Origin: a virus
Virus record (IMG/VR): IMGVR_UViG_3300044825_001149
Location: 1-38,047 of that record
Direction: 5' to 3' (one strand)
Length of the DNA stretch: 38,047 nucleotides
Part shown: one piece after another, positions 28,762 to 36,962 of the stretch
How positions within the stretch are numbered: position 1 is the first letter of the stretch
Layout: each line of letters starts with the position of its first letter
The notes under the pieces: model-generated
Told to the model about the DNA's origin: nothing
Database searches by the model: none
Seen by the model: only the letters and a program-made list of their open reading frames with translations
Made by a program: the position numbers and the translations under genes

Positions 28762-31121
28762 TGAGAGATTGTGTTAAACGGCTTGTAGCCAAAGGAATTA
28801 AAGAAGACGAAGCCCGCAAGATGGTGAAGGATGCTGATGCGCAAGCCAAACGCCGCGCTAACGAGCAAGGCATGGATTATGATGATGCGGTGGATGAAGT
28901 AATCAAGGAGCGTATTGCTAACGTCGAGGCGAATATTAAAAAGCAGAAAGCCAACCTTGCGCGTAATATCATCATCAAAAAGCAAACCGAAAACACCCTG
29001 CAAGGATTTATCGACGCTGGCTTGAGCGTGCAGGATTCGGTACGGGCGATGCTTGAGGGGGTAGAACGCCCCATTGAAGGCGCACGCAATAGCATAGAAG
29101 CACAAAAAAATGCTGTGAAATCTATTCAGCTATCCGAGTTCGTCGGGAAGATGACACGCGAAAACCTGATGACCATTTTTGCGGATGGCAAGCTATCGGA
29201 TGAAATCGGCGAAGCATTGTGGGAATTATCCAACAAGCGCAAGCCAAACAGCGCAAGCAAAGAAGCTAACCGCATTGCTGAAATTATCCACGAAGTGCGT
29301 GATGGCCAACGGGTGCGCATGAATAAAGCGGGCGCGGATATTGCAGAGGTATCTGGTTATATCATACCGCAGCGCCATGATATTGTTGGCATGTTAAAAG
29401 CTGGCAAAGAGAAGTGGGTTGCCGATATGATGGGGCTGGTAGATACCGCCCGCACGTTTGGCGGTGACTACGATGATTTAGGCGATGCCCTGCGTTCTGC
29501 TTACGATGCGATGGTGACGGGTGTTAGGCTGACAGACCCACTAGAGAAAGATGCCAAGCTATTCCAATTTAGCGGCCCTGCCAACCTAGCCAAAAAGCTA
29601 TCCCGTAGCCGTGAGTTGCATTTCAAAGATTATGCCTCATGGAAGCAGTGGAATGAAGCCTATGGTATGAAGTCCCTGCATGAGGGCGTGATTGAAGCTA
29701 TTGCAAGGGATGCTGAAAATACGGCTATGTTAGAGCGTTTCGGCACTAACCCTGAAGCTATGGTGAAAGCTGCGACGGAGGCCGCTATCAAAGCTAACCG
29801 CACCAAGCTAAAAGCTGGCGATGGCACGCAAGCCAAAATTCAAGCTATGATTGACGGAATGATGGAAAAGCAAAAAATCCCCGCATCGGCTACACTAGCC
29901 AACATCGGCTCTAATATCCGCGCTTATAACGGTGTGACTAAGTTAGGTGGCGCGTTGCTTTCTAGCGTGACGGATATTTTGCCCAAAAGCCTTGAATACC
30001 AATTCCAAGGAAAAAATTGGTTAAAAGCATGGACTCAATCTTTTATGGACACGGCCTATGGGTTCAAATCCAAAAAAGAGCGCGTAGAATTTGCTTCTAT
30101 GCTTGGTGTCTACATGGAATCAGTTATTGGTGATGTGGGCGCAAGATTTAGTGCTTTTGATGATTTGCAAGGCAAAGCTGCCAAAGTTACCCGTTTGTTT
30201 TTTCGTCTAAACGGCTTGACGTGGTGGACGGATAATCACAAGGCAGCTTTTTCTCGCACCATGGCGCATGACCTAGGGCTTAAAGCAGGCAAGGGGTTTG
30301 ATGAACTAGATGTAGATACTAAACGCTTGTTCGGTAACTATGACATTAAGCCCGCCGATTGGGATAAAATGCGCGCAGGAGTTACCACGTTAGAAGATGG
30401 CCGCGCATACGTTTTGGCTGAAACTATTAAGGATAAAAAGGTAGCGCAAAAGCTAGTTACTTACATTCTTGATAGGCAGGAATCGGCGGTTATAACACCG
30501 GGCGCTAGGGAACAACGCCTAGCTACGTTTGGCAATACGCAGCGGGGAACCCCTTCTGGCGAGTTCTTTAGGCTTGTCATGCAGTTCAAAAATTACCCAT
30601 TAACGATAGGAACAAAAGTAATAGAAAGGGCAGCCATTGGCAAGGGCAAGCCAGATTATAGCGCTATGGTGCAACTAATGCTTGGAAGTATGGCTTTTGG
30701 TTATTTGGCAATGTCAATGAAGGATATTGTCAAAAACAAAACGCCAAAAGACCCAATGAAAGGAGAAACTATTTTTGCTTCCTTGGCGCAGGGTGGTGGG
30801 CTTGGCATTATGGGTGATTTGTTGCTGCAAGACACATCAGGCTTTGGGCGCTCCGCATCTTCTATATTGGCTGGCCCAACCTTGGGTAAAGTTGACGAGA
30901 TATTTAAGATTTATTCGGCAGGCATTCGTGGCGGAGGTTCTAAACGCCAAGCGGCCATGTTTGCAGTTAATTCCATTCCGTTCAACAACCTATTCTACAC
31001 TAGGGCAGCTTTAGATCAGCTAATCCTGCTTCAAATGCAGGAAGAATTAAACCCCGGATATTTGCGCCGGATGGACACAAATATGCGCAAGACTTATGGG
31101 CAAGAGCGACTTTTCAAATAG
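28761..31121 (+). CDS. Large ejection (internal virion) protein, T7 gp16-like position
   Basis: A 786-residue, mostly helical protein. The charged coiled N-terminus (VAKGIKEDEARKMVKDADAQ...) is followed by a conserved C-terminal half with LGGALLSSVTDI, RLNGLTWWTDNHKAAF, FFRLVMQFKNYPLTIG and hydrophobic segments near the end (GSMAFGYLAMSM). The latter blocks are typical of the large ejected proteins of short-tailed phages that span the envelope during DNA entry. ATG 28761 (GAGGGG just upstream, TAATG overlap) is preferred to the GTG at 28743. Confidence 0.82.
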   Translation: MRDCVKRLVAKGIKEDEARKMVKDADAQAKRRANEQGMDYDDAVDEVIKERIANVEANIKKQKANLARNIIIKKQTENTLQGFIDAGLSVQDSVRAMLEGVERPIEGARNSIEAQKNAVKSIQLSEFVGKMTRENLMTIFADGKLSDEIGEALWELSNKRKPNSASKEANRIAEIIHEVRDGQRVRMNKAGADIAEVSGYIIPQRHDIVGMLKAGKEKWVADMMGLVDTARTFGGDYDDLGDALRSAYDAMVTGVRLTDPLEKDAKLFQFSGPANLAKKLSRSRELHFKDYASWKQWNEAYGMKSLHEGVIEAIARDAENTAMLERFGTNPEAMVKAATEAAIKANRTKLKAGDGTQAKIQAMIDGMMEKQKIPASATLANIGSNIRAYNGVTKLGGALLSSVTDILPKSLEYQFQGKNWLKAWTQSFMDTAYGFKSKKERVEFASMLGVYMESVIGDVGARFSAFDDLQGKAAKVTRLFFRLNGLTWWTDNHKAAFSRTMAHDLGLKAGKGFDELDVDTKRLFGNYDIKPADWDKMRAGVTTLEDGRAYVLAETIKDKKVAQKLVTYILDRQESAVITPGAREQRLATFGNTQRGTPSGEFFRLVMQFKNYPLTIGTKVIERAAIGKGKPDYSAMVQLMLGSMAFGYLAMSMKDIVKNKTPKDPMKGETIFASLAQGGGLGIMGDLLLQDTSGFGRSASSILAGPTLGKVDEIFKIYSAGIRGGGSKRQAAMFAVNSIPFNNLFYTRAALDQLILLQMQEELNPGYLRRMDTNMRKTYGQERLFK

Positions 31122-31154
31122 ATTCCACACTAAAATTATGGTATAGGAGATAGT

Positions 31155-32645
31155 ATGACAGTTGGCGTTAAAGTATTTAGCAATGATGGGCGGGTGCAGA
31201 TTAACGCAACTGGTGGCGAAACTACGCTTGCGTTTGATTTTCCTATATTTGAAGAATCGCATATACGCATTATTCGTACACGCGCTGGTGTAGATACTAC
31301 GCTGACGCTGACCACGGATTACACTGTGCCATTGGCCAGTATCGCAGACGAAGATGGTGGGCAGATTAACCTTGTTTCTCCGGCATTGAACGGCGACAGA
31401 TACACCTTGCTCCTTGATGTGCCATATGAGCGCGTGACGGATTTTAACCCATCAGGTGATTTTTTATCTGAAACGCTTAACTTGCAACTTGATTTGCTAA
31501 CACAACAAAACCAGCAAATTGTGCGTGATGTGGGGCGTGCGGCTAAGTTGCCGGAATCCTCGACAGTGGCAAATTTGCAGTTTCCTGCCCCTGCCGCTAA
31601 TCAACTGCTTGGTTGGAATGCGACGGCGGATGGATTAAAAAATTTTATAGCTGCTGATTTAGGTGAGGCGACAATAATCACGCCTTATGCTGAAACATTG
31701 TTGCAAGCAGATAACGCTTCAGAAGCTGGCATCGCCCCATACACCGCCCCCACCACCACCGTCGGCGCAAGCATTGCCCTTGCTGAGGGCACGACGAACG
31801 GCACCAATACCGCTTCGATTAAGGCGGCGGATAGTTTGGGTTCAGATATCACGGCAACAGTGCGCACTGGTGGCGATATTGTCACGGTGACGACTGGGGT
31901 GATAACATCTTCAAACCTTAGCGGCATGCTTACGGATGAGACAGGAACTGGCTCAGCTGTATTCGCCGCAGCTCCTTTGATGTCTTCGATTACACTGGCG
32001 GCCGGCACTGCTACTGCTGGCACCGCCCCTTTATACCTGACCTCCGGCACTAACTTAACCACCGCAACGGCTGGTGCTACGGAGTATGACGGGAAGGTTG
32101 AATACTTCACGCCACAAGGCACGCAGCGGGGGGTAGTGCCTGCATCGCAGTTTTTTGCTTTAGATTCTGCTTTAGCAGGGGCTAACGGCACAAGTGCTCA
32201 AAATATCCTTGGTGTTGGCTGTACGGTATCGGCATCAACCTATTACGAATTTGAGGGCGTGTTCAACTTTAGCAAAGCGGCGGGCACTACTTCGCATACG
32301 TTTGGCTTGTTGTTTGGTGGTACGGCTACACTTAACAAAATCGGCTATCAAATCACTGGTGACAGCAGCACGGTTTCATTTACAAGCGGGTTTGGCACTA
32401 GGTTCGGCGTTGCCCCTCAGGTAGCTACAGCAATCACTGCTTACAGTGGTTTAACTTCAGCGGCTCAATTTCTTATCTTCTATGTGCGAGGGATTGTTTC
32501 GATTAACGCTGGCGGCACGTTTACCCCTCAATATATTTTAGGCACGGCTCCAGGTGGTGCGTATAGCACGGCAGCAGGTTCATTCTTCCGTATTGCTCCA
32601 ATCGGTGCAAGCGGTGCTAACGTTAGTGTGGGAACATGGGCGTAG
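31155..32645 (+). CDS. Tail fibre protein
   Basis: A 496-residue fibre. The N-terminal ~160 residues resemble the T7 fibre attachment domain (VQINATGGETTLAFDFPIFEESHIRI, TLTTDYTV, SETLNLQLDLLTQQNQQIVRDVGRA). A repetitive S/T/A-rich shaft follows, then a β-rich C-terminal receptor-binding domain (STYYEFEGVFNFSKAAGTTSHTFGLLFGG ... SFFRIAPIGASG) seen in varied phage fibres. AGGAGATAG precedes the ATG. It overlaps the next gene by ten bases. Confidence 0.88.
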   Translation: MTVGVKVFSNDGRVQINATGGETTLAFDFPIFEESHIRIIRTRAGVDTTLTLTTDYTVPLASIADEDGGQINLVSPALNGDRYTLLLDVPYERVTDFNPSGDFLSETLNLQLDLLTQQNQQIVRDVGRAAKLPESSTVANLQFPAPAANQLLGWNATADGLKNFIAADLGEATIITPYAETLLQADNASEAGIAPYTAPTTTVGASIALAEGTTNGTNTASIKAADSLGSDITATVRTGGDIVTVTTGVITSSNLSGMLTDETGTGSAVFAAAPLMSSITLAAGTATAGTAPLYLTSGTNLTTATAGATEYDGKVEYFTPQGTQRGVVPASQFFALDSALAGANGTSAQNILGVGCTVSASTYYEFEGVFNFSKAAGTTSHTFGLLFGGTATLNKIGYQITGDSSTVSFTSGFGTRFGVAPQVATAITAYSGLTSAAQFLIFYVRGIVSINAGGTFTPQYILGTAPGGAYSTAAGSFFRIAPIGASGANVSVGTWA

Positions 32646-33784
32646 AAACCGACGCAATTCGTGCAGCAGTAGCGGCTATCTTGGCGCAGTGCGACGCATT
32701 GGACGGGTTCCCGCAACCCGATTACTCAGCGGATTACGTTGCTGGTAATTATATAAACCCTAACGCTTTCACGGGGCCGAAGGTTGTCACCAGTCTTGGT
32801 TTGTCTATGTTGGCTGATAGGACTAACAAGCTATATCCTAGCAATGATTTCACCTCATGGGCGAAGTCTGGCCTAACGGTAGCAGAAGAGAATGGCTGGC
32901 AGAAGCTAACCGAAAGCGCAGTGAATAGCTCGCATGAGTGCTACAGACCTATTCCAGCAAACACTGGCAAGCACACGTTAAGCCTTCTCGCTAAAGCTGG
33001 GACGTGCACCAAATTCCGCTTGTGGCTGACCCAAGCCGCTAACGGGTATTATGCAGAAGTTGACCTCGCTGCGGGGACTATTACCCCTGCATTAGCTTGG
33101 GGGTCTGGTGTGCCTTTGGGCTCAAGCATTGCGCCTTTGGGGGGTGGGGAATATCGGGTTACTCTTTCGGGCGCGCACGGTGGTGGCTACTACGACATAG
33201 CGATGATGAATGGCAGCGCGTGGCAATACACAGGAACGGGCCGGACGCTATACATCAAAGAATGCCAGTTCGAGGCTGGGGAGGCTACGGCTTACATCCC
33301 TACTACCGCCATGCCCGTTACGATCCAAGGGACGCGGTTGCAGCGCACCATAACCCCGCCTACAAGCGTAACTAAGAAAATGGTCATCTGCACTGCGGCG
33401 GAATCGGCTAGTGACTACGAGGTATTCTACCACCTAGACAATAACCAGAATAACGCGAATTACGCTGATACTGAGCTATTCCGCTACATGGGTAGCCTAT
33501 ACGTTAGAACCACGCACCAAAACACGGTTTATCGCGAAACCTCGATACCTGTAGCGAATGATACGGTCTACACGGTGGCATGGACTACCTCGGCTAATGG
33601 ACTAAAGGTATCATTTAACGGTAGTGAAGTCATCGAACTAGCAGGCGATACCTATAACAGCGGCCTTACGCATGAGCGCATCAATGGCAATCTGACGGGC
33701 GATAGGGTGGCGAAAGGCTACATCCTGAGCGATGCAACATGGTTTAATCTTTCCCCTACTAACGCGCAACTGATGAGCTTGTGA
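32636..33784 (+). CDS. Second tail fibre/appendage protein with lectin-like domains
   Basis: A 382-residue protein. Residues about 50-225 contain KLYPSNDFTSWAKSGLTVAEENGWQKL and TLYIKECQFEAGEATAYIPT, a jelly-roll module common in phage appendages. Residues about 240-380 resemble a concanavalin A-like laminin-G fold (VYTVAWTTSANGLKVSFNG). It probably attaches to the first fibre and binds host surface sugar. The ten-base overlap (ATGGGCGTAG) means it is a separate protein unless frameshifting occurs. Confidence 0.8.
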   Translation: MGVETDAIRAAVAAILAQCDALDGFPQPDYSADYVAGNYINPNAFTGPKVVTSLGLSMLADRTNKLYPSNDFTSWAKSGLTVAEENGWQKLTESAVNSSHECYRPIPANTGKHTLSLLAKAGTCTKFRLWLTQAANGYYAEVDLAAGTITPALAWGSGVPLGSSIAPLGGGEYRVTLSGAHGGGYYDIAMMNGSAWQYTGTGRTLYIKECQFEAGEATAYIPTTAMPVTIQGTRLQRTITPPTSVTKKMVICTAAESASDYEVFYHLDNNQNNANYADTELFRYMGSLYVRTTHQNTVYRETSIPVANDTVYTVAWTTSANGLKVSFNGSEVIELAGDTYNSGLTHERINGNLTGDRVAKGYILSDATWFNLSPTNAQLMSL

Positions 33785-33785
33785 G

Positions 33786-34040
33786 ATGGATGCTAACATG
33801 GAGAACACCGTGAAAATCGCAGTTCTAGAGGAACAGGTGAAAGGCATCCGCGAGCAACAAGCTGCACACGCAAAGGATACCCGTGAGCGTTTTGATGATG
33901 TAAGCCACAAGCTAGATGAATTGCTTGCCATGCTCAATAAGGGAAAAGGCGCGTATGCTGTGCTATTCCTGTTGTCTGGTGCGTTAGGTGCAGCAGTTAT
34001 TAAGGTTGGTGGGTTAATGCTTAACTGGATGAAACAATGA
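33786..34040 (+). CDS. XhlA-like membrane protein (holin accessory) (84 aa)
   Basis: An N-terminal coiled coil (KIAVLEEQVKGIREQQAAHAK ... FDDVSHKLDELLAML) is followed by one transmembrane span (YAVLFLLSGALGAAVIKVGG), the layout of the haemolysin XhlA family. It lies directly before the endolysin gene and overlaps it by four bases (ATGA), so it belongs to the lysis cassette as a pinholin-like or holin-helper protein. Confidence 0.78.
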   Translation: MDANMENTVKIAVLEEQVKGIREQQAAHAKDTRERFDDVSHKLDELLAMLNKGKGAYAVLFLLSGALGAAVIKVGGLMLNWMKQ

Positions 34041-34480
34041 AACTAACGGCTAACTTTACCCTTGCCGAGATGTGCAAAACAAATAGCGGGCTTCCTAACA
34101 TCCCGAACACTGACCAGATTATGAACCTCAAGGTTCTATGCGAGCAGGTATTGCAGCCGCTTCGTGATTACTATGGGGCAGTAACTATCAATTCAGGATT
34201 CCGCTCGTTTGAAGTAAATAAAGCCGTGGGTGGGGCTAGCACCTCTCAGCATCTTAGAGGCGAGGCTGCGGATATCGTCATTAAGGGGGTAGATAATGAT
34301 GAAATCTGGCAATACATCAAAGAGAACCTGCCGTTCGACCAGCTAATCCTTGAGTATGTGCCACAAAATAACCCAGAAAATGGGTGGATTCACGTTTCTT
34401 ACGCCATGCGGAATCGTAGGCAAGCCCTTTCGTGTGTGGCGAAGGGTAAATACGTGCAAGGGTTAGTTTATAAAAAATAA
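34037..34480 (+). CDS. Endolysin, M15-type L-alanyl-D-glutamate / D-Ala-D-Ala peptidase
   Basis: A 147-residue peptidase M15_3-type endolysin. GFRS at about 54-57, then SQHLRGEAADI with zinc ligands H72 and D79, catalytic E106 in QLILEY, and the third ligand H119 in GWIHVSY. All active-site residues are present and there is no signal peptide, so it needs a holin. It cuts peptide cross-links of the cell wall at the end of infection. Confidence 0.92.
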   Translation: MKLTANFTLAEMCKTNSGLPNIPNTDQIMNLKVLCEQVLQPLRDYYGAVTINSGFRSFEVNKAVGGASTSQHLRGEAADIVIKGVDNDEIWQYIKENLPFDQLILEYVPQNNPENGWIHVSYAMRNRRQALSCVAKGKYVQGLVYKK

Positions 34481-34542
34481 GCATTGCTATTCTAAAACGC
34501 ATCCTTTAATGTGTATTAGGTAAAATATACAAAAGGATTTAT

Positions 34543-35364
34543 ATGACTTGCCTGCAAAGTATCGCATTAAAAGAATCGTGGAAAAAAAGAGCTGCTTTTA
34601 CGAATGGGATGGCCGGTACAAAATTACATAACATATGGAGGTCATTCAGATTCACAGTAAAAGGTAAAAAATGGGGATGTTCAAAGGAATGGGAAGATTT
34701 TAATACCTTTGTTAGGGATATGGGCGGTTCTTATTATGATGGCGCTACTTTATGTAGAAAAGACAAAACTAAGCCATTTAGTGTAACTAATTGCTTTTGG
34801 ACGGATAAAAGTAACGCAATTAGAAAGCCAGTAAGGGTTTTGACTTATAATGGCGAAACAAGACCATTGTTGGAATGGTGCTACAAATTAGAATTAAACG
34901 TGCAAGGAGTTGTCCAGCGTTATCATAGAAAACAATATAAAACTCCTGAAGAAATTTTATTCGGCAAAAGAGCACAAGCAGCGAAACAAGTTCTTAATCA
35001 AAATGAACTTGATGCCGATAGAAAAAAGAAAAGAGCCATTTCTATGGTTGCATCGTATAAGGCTCGTGACGCAAAAAAATGCCATGAATTATGTGATTTT
35101 GATTATAAATACATGTTAAATAATATCTACAATTCTGCATGCGTTTATTGCTCATCTAAAGAAAAGTTGGGAGCTGATAGGATTGATAATTCGCGTGGCC
35201 ACACAAAGGACAACATAGTCCCAGCATGCTATAGATGTAATACAATGAGGCAAAACCATTTTACTTATGAAGAAATGCTTAAAATTGGACAATTTATTAA
35301 AGAAAATATAGACCAAGAAAGGGCTATCGAGCGTGGGGAAGTCGTCACCATCGAGATTCGCTGA
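34543..35364 (+). CDS. HNH homing endonuclease with an extra degenerate HNH-like N-terminal domain
   Basis: A 273-residue protein. Residues about 195-240 form an HNH nuclease (CVYCSSKEKLGADRIDNSRGH ... NIVPACYRCN) with zinc cysteine pairs. Residues about 45-145 resemble the HNH/NUMOD architecture of the broken gene at 5071-7377 (FNTFVRDMG, NCFWTDK, then VLTYNGETRPLLEWC and PEEILFG) but lack the catalytic histidine. The gene is clearly more AT-rich than its neighbours and separates the endolysin from the remaining lysis genes, signs of a selfish insertion. AAAGGA precedes the ATG. It overlaps the next gene by 32 bases. Confidence 0.85.
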   Translation: MTCLQSIALKESWKKRAAFTNGMAGTKLHNIWRSFRFTVKGKKWGCSKEWEDFNTFVRDMGGSYYDGATLCRKDKTKPFSVTNCFWTDKSNAIRKPVRVLTYNGETRPLLEWCYKLELNVQGVVQRYHRKQYKTPEEILFGKRAQAAKQVLNQNELDADRKKKRAISMVASYKARDAKKCHELCDFDYKYMLNNIYNSACVYCSSKEKLGADRIDNSRGHTKDNIVPACYRCNTMRQNHFTYEEMLKIGQFIKENIDQERAIERGEVVTIEIR

Positions 35365-35644
35365 ATTTTTAGAGGCCGAAGATGGCCGCCTAAGTATGAC
35401 GCGCTTTATTGTGCTTTTAACTTGGCCTCCGGCGACTTGGGTGTTACTATATAATCCTGACCAGCTTGCTAATTATTTAGGCTTTTATGTTGGAGGGTAT
35501 GCGGCTGGCAAAGCCTCTGACGCATTTTTTGGGGGAAGGAATGTTTCTACTTCTTCAATTCTGGAAACCGATAGCAATAGCATTTCTAGTGATAACGATG
35601 CTTACAACGGCGTATCTAAAAGGAAAAGGCGCGTGCGAAGCTAG
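35333..35644 (+). CDS. Holin-like protein with two membrane segments (103 aa)
   Basis: N-terminal cytoplasmic part with SRFAEFLEAEDGRLSMTR, then two hydrophobic stretches (FIVLLTWPPATWVLLY and LANYLGFYVGGYAAG) and a polar, basic tail (SKRKRRVR). The layout and the position before the spanins suggest a holin that releases the endolysin. The GTG start lies in the end of the HNH gene and has only a distant GAAAGGG. Its 3' end overlaps the i-spanin gene by about 100 bases in another frame. Confidence 0.68.
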   Translation: MGKSSPSRFAEFLEAEDGRLSMTRFIVLLTWPPATWVLLYNPDQLANYLGFYVGGYAAGKASDAFFGGRNVSTSSILETDSNSISSDNDAYNGVSKRKRRVRS

Positions 35645-35759
35645 AATCATTCAAGAGAAGGTTGTGGTATATGAAAAAGCACAAGGCGTTAAAAATGGCG
35701 TTTCTAAGCTGCCTGATGGCGATGCTCTTAAGCGGCTGCGGGCCGAGTGGCAACGATAG
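35541..35759 (+). CDS. Inner-membrane spanin (Rz-like) (72 aa)
   Basis: An N-terminal signal-anchor (about residues 7-26, FWKPIAIAFLVITMLTTAYL) is followed by a charged periplasmic helix (EARIIQEKVVVYEKAQGVKNG ... ALKRLRAEW), the i-spanin form, though short. ATG 35541 has GGAAGGA directly upstream. It overlaps the holin-like gene at its 5' end and the lipoprotein gene at its 3' end. With the o-spanin it would fuse the inner and outer membranes in the last lysis step. Confidence 0.78.
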   Translation: MFLLLQFWKPIAIAFLVITMLTTAYLKGKGACEARIIQEKVVVYEKAQGVKNGVSKLPDGDALKRLRAEWQR

Positions 35760-35865
35760 TCCTTTTGAGCCTATCTACATTGCTAAAGATGACCAGCTAA
35801 CGGATTCAACCGCGCGGCAAATATTGCTGCATAATGAGCTTGGGCGCAAACTTCACCAGTGGTAA
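35671..35865 (+). CDS. Outer-membrane lipoprotein spanin (Rz1-like) (64 aa)
   Basis: A lipoprotein signal with lipobox LLSGC (lipidated C23) follows a basic, hydrophobic N-terminus (MKKHKALKMAFLSCLMAM). The mature part is about 42 residues. The start lies inside the i-spanin gene in a different frame, the classic overlapped Rz/Rz1 arrangement. It implies a host with an outer membrane. The stop is directly followed by the stop of the converging leftward gene. Confidence 0.82.
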   Translation: MKKHKALKMAFLSCLMAMLLSGCGPSGNDSPFEPIYIAKDDQLTDSTARQILLHNELGRKLHQW

Positions 35866-36030
35866 CTATCGCCCACACTTTGGGCATTCTTTATGCGTCA
35901 TGACATGCCCTACCGTGGTTTTGTATTGGTAGTTACAGGTTTTGCGTGGGCACTTATAGAAGTATTCGCTTTTCATTAGCTCGTGAAGTTCTATGCCTTC
36001 GGCTGAGTTTGCTACGACTAATTCCAGCAT
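35866..36030 (-). CDS. Zinc-ribbon protein, last gene of the leftward operon (54 aa)
   Basis: The C-terminus holds a zinc ribbon (YKCPRKTCNY ... HKECPKCGR, cysteines spaced C-x4-C and C-x2-C). The N-terminus is acidic. ATG 36030 has GGAGGG seven bases upstream and lies inside the preceding gene in another frame (77-base overlap). The stop abuts the o-spanin stop, so the two operons converge with zero spacing. A short hairpin GCCCA/TGGGC (35871-35885) in its end may help stop transcription. Confidence 0.68.
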   Translation of the reverse strand: MLELVVANSAEGIELHELMKSEYFYKCPRKTCNYQYKTTVGHVMTHKECPKCGR

Positions 36031-36205
36031 TTTCCACCCTCCATAGTACAGGCTTACTTTCAAAACACAGCATAACATAATGCCCGCAATTATCGCAACG
36101 GCTATGACGCTTGATTGCTTCTTTGATGGATTCTGCTGTGTCGGTCTCGATTAGAGGTGTGTGGGTTAGGCATCTGGCGCATTGCAGGATGGTTTGTTCG
36201 TTCAT
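35954..36205 (-). CDS. Second small zinc-ribbon protein (83 aa)
   Basis: CARC near residues 9-12 and CDNC near 37-40 make a zinc ribbon separated by an acidic helix (TAESIKEAIKRH). The C-terminal ~40 residues are basic and coded in the overlap with the next gene, so they may be under dual constraint. The ATG overlaps the stop of the preceding gene (ATGA). A nucleic-acid-binding or adaptor role is possible. Confidence 0.65.
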   Translation of the reverse strand: MNEQTILQCARCLTHTPLIETDTAESIKEAIKRHSRCDNCGHYVMLCFESKPVLWRVENAGISRSKLSRRHRTSRANEKRILL

Positions 36206-36378
36206 TTATGCTTCTCGATAAACTCAGCTATTTGCTTCTGAGTCTTTAGCTGGTCGTCCATGCGGTAGCAGACGCGGTTGCGCTGTAAGTCCATCAGGCG
36301 CACGGCTTCCATCACTTTGAGCCGCTGCCACAAGTAAATCAGTGTAGCTGCTAACAATGCGCTGATTACCATTTCCAT
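36202..36378 (-). CDS. Small membrane protein (58 aa)
   Basis: N-terminal membrane span (MVISALLAATLIYLW) and a charged helical tail (LKVMEAVRLMDLQRNRVCYRM ... IAEFIEKHK). The TGA overlaps the next ATG (ATGA). A competing 74-codon frame from GTG 36448 covers the same DNA, but this frame has the clearer protein features. Function unknown. Confidence 0.65.
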   Translation of the reverse strand: MEMVISALLAATLIYLWQRLKVMEAVRLMDLQRNRVCYRMDDQLKTQKQIAEFIEKHK

Positions 36379-36440
36379 TCTTATGCCCCCAATGCTTCCA
36401 ATCTACGGTTGGTATTTTATGATGCGGTTTGTGTAGCTTC

Positions 36441-36518
36441 TTAGCCACGAATCATCCAGCCTAAAAATAAACACAGAGGGATTGCAACCAGAAGATAAAT
36501 TATAAGAAGTTCAAGCAT
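36441..36518 (-). CDS. Single-span membrane micropeptide (25 aa)
   Basis: Almost the whole frame is one hydrophobic span (MLELLIIYLLVAIPLCLFLG, then WMIRG). It begins three bases after the stop of the preceding gene, with GGGGGTGAG upstream of the ATG. Short membrane peptides of this kind are easily missed. Translation is plausible but unproven. Confidence 0.5.
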   Translation of the reverse strand: MLELLIIYLLVAIPLCLFLGWMIRG

Positions 36519-36521
36519 CAC

Positions 36522-36962
36522 TCACCCCCGCTTCTTGAGCCACTTCTCGGCTTTGGTTCCTATCAGCCAGTCTTTCGCCACATTATAACAAGCAACAGCC
36601 GCCTCTTCTAAAAGCCATTGGTGAAGGGGTGACATGGCTTCTTTTCTATGCTCCCAAGTCCTGGCAATAGCTGCCTCCATATCCATCAAAACTTCATGCT
36701 CACTCACCAAATCAACGGCGCTGGTGTCCCATTCACGCGAAGGGCTACCGTCCTCATACGGCACGTTGCTCATGGAGATGTAGCTGGTGTCGGAGGCGCA
36801 ACCCATGCGGATTAGTTTTTCTTGATAAAGACGCGAAGATTGCTCTTCGTCTAAAACATAAACCCCGCGCTCTTCCTCGCACTCAAACGAATAACCGTCA
36901 TCTTCCATGCCATACCATTTTCCTATAATAAATGGGTTCTCTACTTTGAACTCACTTGTCAT
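36522..36962 (-). CDS. Acidic phage protein of unknown function (146 aa)
   Basis: A soluble acidic protein (NPFIIGKWYGMEDDGYSFECEEERG ... EAMSPLHQWLLEEAAVACYNVAKDWLIG). GGAGG stands five bases before the ATG, which overlaps the preceding stop region by 11 bases. No family recognised. It is part of the coupled operon downstream of dcm. Confidence 0.75.
   Translation of the reverse strand: MTSEFKVENPFIIGKWYGMEDDGYSFECEEERGVYVLDEEQSSRLYQEKLIRMGCASDTSYISMSNVPYEDGSPSREWDTSAVDLVSEHEVLMDMEAAIARTWEHRKEAMSPLHQWLLEEAAVACYNVAKDWLIGTKAEKWLKKRG

Noticed and set aside
31122-31154. Promoter before the tail fibre gene
   Set aside because: TATGGT-like words are present but without a -35 box. The gene is more likely expressed by read-through from the ejection genes.
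32600-32660. Possible programmed frameshift joining the two tail fibre genes
   Set aside because: The ten-base overlap ATGGGCGTAG gives the second gene a plausible coupled start, and no slippery sequence of the usual heptamer type is visible.
34481-34542. Promoter for the HNH gene
   Set aside because: The stretch is AT-rich with loose -10-like words (TAAAAT, TAATGT) but no convincing -35 at proper spacing.
36224-36448. A 74-codon leftward frame from GTG 36448 (MAKKLHKPHHKIP...)
   Set aside because: It covers the same DNA as the 58-codon membrane-protein frame, which has a clear hydrophobic span and an ATGA junction to the next gene. The 74-codon product has low-information composition. It could be a second overlapping gene, but support is weaker.
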